NCBI GenBank assembly: GCA_006227095.1
Contig: SBFZ01000099.1
Coordinates: 1 to 6,664, forward strand
Origin: Bacteroidota bacterium
GTDB lineage: Bacteria; Bacteroidota; Bacteroidia; Bacteroidales; VadinHA17
Length of the DNA stretch: 6,664 nt
Direction: 5' to 3'
Position 1 is the stretch's first letter. Each line of letters begins with the position of its first letter. The translations under genes were made by a program, and so were the position numbers. This document shows positions 5,269-6,664 of this stretch, piece by piece. The notes under the pieces are model-generated. The model was not told where the DNA came from, ran no database searches, and saw only the letters and a program-made list of their open reading frames with translations.

Positions 5269-6664
5269 ATGTCATTCTCTGAAGATAAACTGTTGTTTGA
5301 AGGCCTGACCTTCGATGATGTGCTTCTCCTCCCTGCCTACTCGGAGATAAGACCCCGTGACGTTGATCTCAGATCAAGGTTCACACGGAACATAGTAATC
5401 AATACGCCTATTGTCTCGGCTGCCATGGACACCGTGACCGAGGCTGAGCTGGCCATAGCCATTGCCCGTGAGGGTGGCATAGGCGTGATTCACAAGAACA
5501 TGTCGGTAGGTCAGCAGGCTGCCCAGGTGAGAAAGGTGAAGCGCGCCGAGAGTGTCATGATCTTTGACCCCGTCACCATAGCCGACAATGCCACGGTGGC
5601 CGATGCGCTGGCACTAATGAAGGAATTCAAGATCGGCGGCATACCTGTGATACGTGAAGACGGAGCCCTTGCCGGTATTGTCACCAACCGTGATCTCCGT
5701 TTCGAGACAGACTTTTCAAGACGTATCATGGAGATAATGACTCCGCTTGAGAAGCTTATTACGCTGAGTCACCAGACTGACCTGGCTGCTGCTGCGGAGA
5801 TACTTCAGAAGCATAAGATAGAAAAGCTCCCGATTATTGATGATAAGGGAAGGCTCAAGGGGCTGGTGACATACAAGGATATTACAAAGGCGAAGGACAG
5901 GCCCAATTCATGCAAGGATGACAAGGGACGGCTGAGGGTTGCCGCTGCCGTTGGAATCGCAGCCAATACACTCTCCCGGGTTGAGGCACTTGTCGGAGCC
6001 GGTGTTGATGCCATCGCCATTGACACTGCCCATGGTCACACGAAGAGTGTGATAGAGATGCTCAGGGAGATAAAGAAAATCTTCCCCGGCACCGAGGTCG
6101 TGGTTGGAAACATAGGCACCGCCGAAGCAGCAAAGAGGCTGGTTGATGAGGGTGCCGACGCTGTCAAGGTGGGTATCGGACCCGGATCAATATGCACCAC
6201 CAGGGTCGTGGCAGGTGTGGGTGTACCGCAGTTGTCGGCAATCTATAATGTATCACATGCCATCGAGGGCAGTGGTGTGCCTGTTATTGCTGACGGTGGC
6301 ATCCGCTATTCGGGTGACATTGTCAAGGCTATTGCCGCCGGTGCTGACAGTGTAATGGCCGGATCTCTTTTCGCCGGTGTGGAAGAGTCACCCGGTGAGA
6401 CAATCATCTACAATGGCAGGAAATTCAAGACATACAGGGGTATGGGTTCCGTTGAGGCCATGCAGATGGGTTCCAAGGACAGGTACTTCCAGGATATGGA
6501 GGATGACATCCACAAACTGGTGCCGGAAGGGATCACAGCGCGGGTACCCTACAAGGGCACTCTTACCGAGGTGATCTACCAGTTCCTTGGCGGGCTCCGC
6601 TCCGGGATGGGATACTGCGGCGCGCAGGATATTGCTGCCCTCAAGAAAGACGGACGCTTTGTGA
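5269..6664 (+). CDS. guaB: IMP dehydrogenase (partial, 3' end cut by the window edge)
   Basis: Catalyses NAD-dependent oxidation of IMP to XMP, the committed step of guanine nucleotide synthesis in the cytosol. It is open for 465 codons to the window edge, and the usual length is about 490, so roughly 25 C-terminal residues are missing. The N-terminal barrel part has '[15 protein letters not shown]' (12-26), '[12 protein letters not shown]' (47-58) and '[11 protein letters not shown]' (69-79). A tandem CBS pair fills about 95-210 ('[21 protein letters not shown]' region, then '[21 protein letters not shown]' region). After this come 'IDTAHGHT' (251-258) and the loop '[11 protein letters not shown]' (302-312), with catalytic C309 and the potassium-binding residues. 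Then follow '[11 protein letters not shown]' (340-350), the flap '[10 protein letters not shown]' (389-398), and '[11 protein letters not shown]' (420-430) with R425, matching the catalytic Arg. The ATG at 5269 fits the family start and has no Shine-Dalgarno sequence. The gene is divergent from recQ, with its own probable promoter. Confidence 0.98.
   Translation, partial: MSFSEDKLLFEGLTFDDVLLLPAYSEIRPRDVDLRSRFTRNIVINTPIVSAAMDTVTEAELAIAIAREGGIGVIHKNMSVGQQAAQVRKVKRAESVMIFDPVTIADNATVADALALMKEFKIGGIPVIREDGALAGIVTNRDLRFETDFSRRIMEIMTPLEKLITLSHQTDLAAAAEILQKHKIEKLPIIDDKGRLKGLVTYKDITKAKDRPNSCKDDKGRLRVAAAVGIAANTLSRVEALVGAGVDAIAIDTAHGHTKSVIEMLREIKKIFPGTEVVVGNIGTAEAAKRLVDEGADAVKVGIGPGSICTTRVVAGVGVPQLSAIYNVSHAIEGSGVPVIADGGIRYSGDIVKAIAAGADSVMAGSLFAGVEESPGETIIYNGRKFKTYRGMGSVEAMQMGSKDRYFQDMEDDIHKLVPEGITARVPYKGTLTEVIYQFLGGLRSGMGYCGAQDIAALKKDGRFV

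Overview
This window most likely comes from a Bacteroidota (Bacteroidetes) genome. The protein families and their order fit that phylum: a DUF5063 protein next to a DEDDy exonuclease, and recQ divergent from guaB. Shine-Dalgarno sequences are mostly absent ahead of the starts. Two intergenic regions carry exact matches to the Bacteroidota -7 promoter element TAnnTTTG, and a third carries a near match. The sequence is mid-GC inside genes and AT-rich between them. I see no RNA genes, insertion sequences, CRISPR arrays or phage genes.

Layout. On the minus strand, reading right to left, come recQ (RecQ-family helicase, 5142-3232), a 77-bp gap with a promoter, and then a tight four-gene run. The run is a DUF5063 protein (3154-2591), an RNase D/WRN-like 3'-5' exonuclease (start near 2613, ending 2011), an RlmI-like 23S rRNA cytosine methyltransferase (2004-478), and the 5' end of tex (471 to the left edge). 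Spacings in the run are a short overlap, 6 nt and 6 nt, so it reads as one operon. On the plus strand, guaB (IMP dehydrogenase) starts at 5269, diverges from recQ across a 126-bp AT-rich intergenic region, and is cut by the right edge about 25 residues before its expected end.

Functionally the window is housekeeping: nucleotide synthesis (guaB), DNA repair (recQ), and an operon leaning towards RNA and translation (rRNA methylation, an S1-type RNA-binding protein, a nuclease). The unusual part is the methyltransferase gene. It carries a roughly 100-residue low-complexity N-terminal extension built on four 42-bp tandem repeats, and a second, independent 24-bp tandem repeat that inserts a Gly-rich loop inside the conserved body. 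I found no convincing undescribed multi-gene system. The best leads are these in-frame repeat expansions, the uncharacterised DUF5063/exonuclease pairing, and a promoter layout shared by three transcription units.
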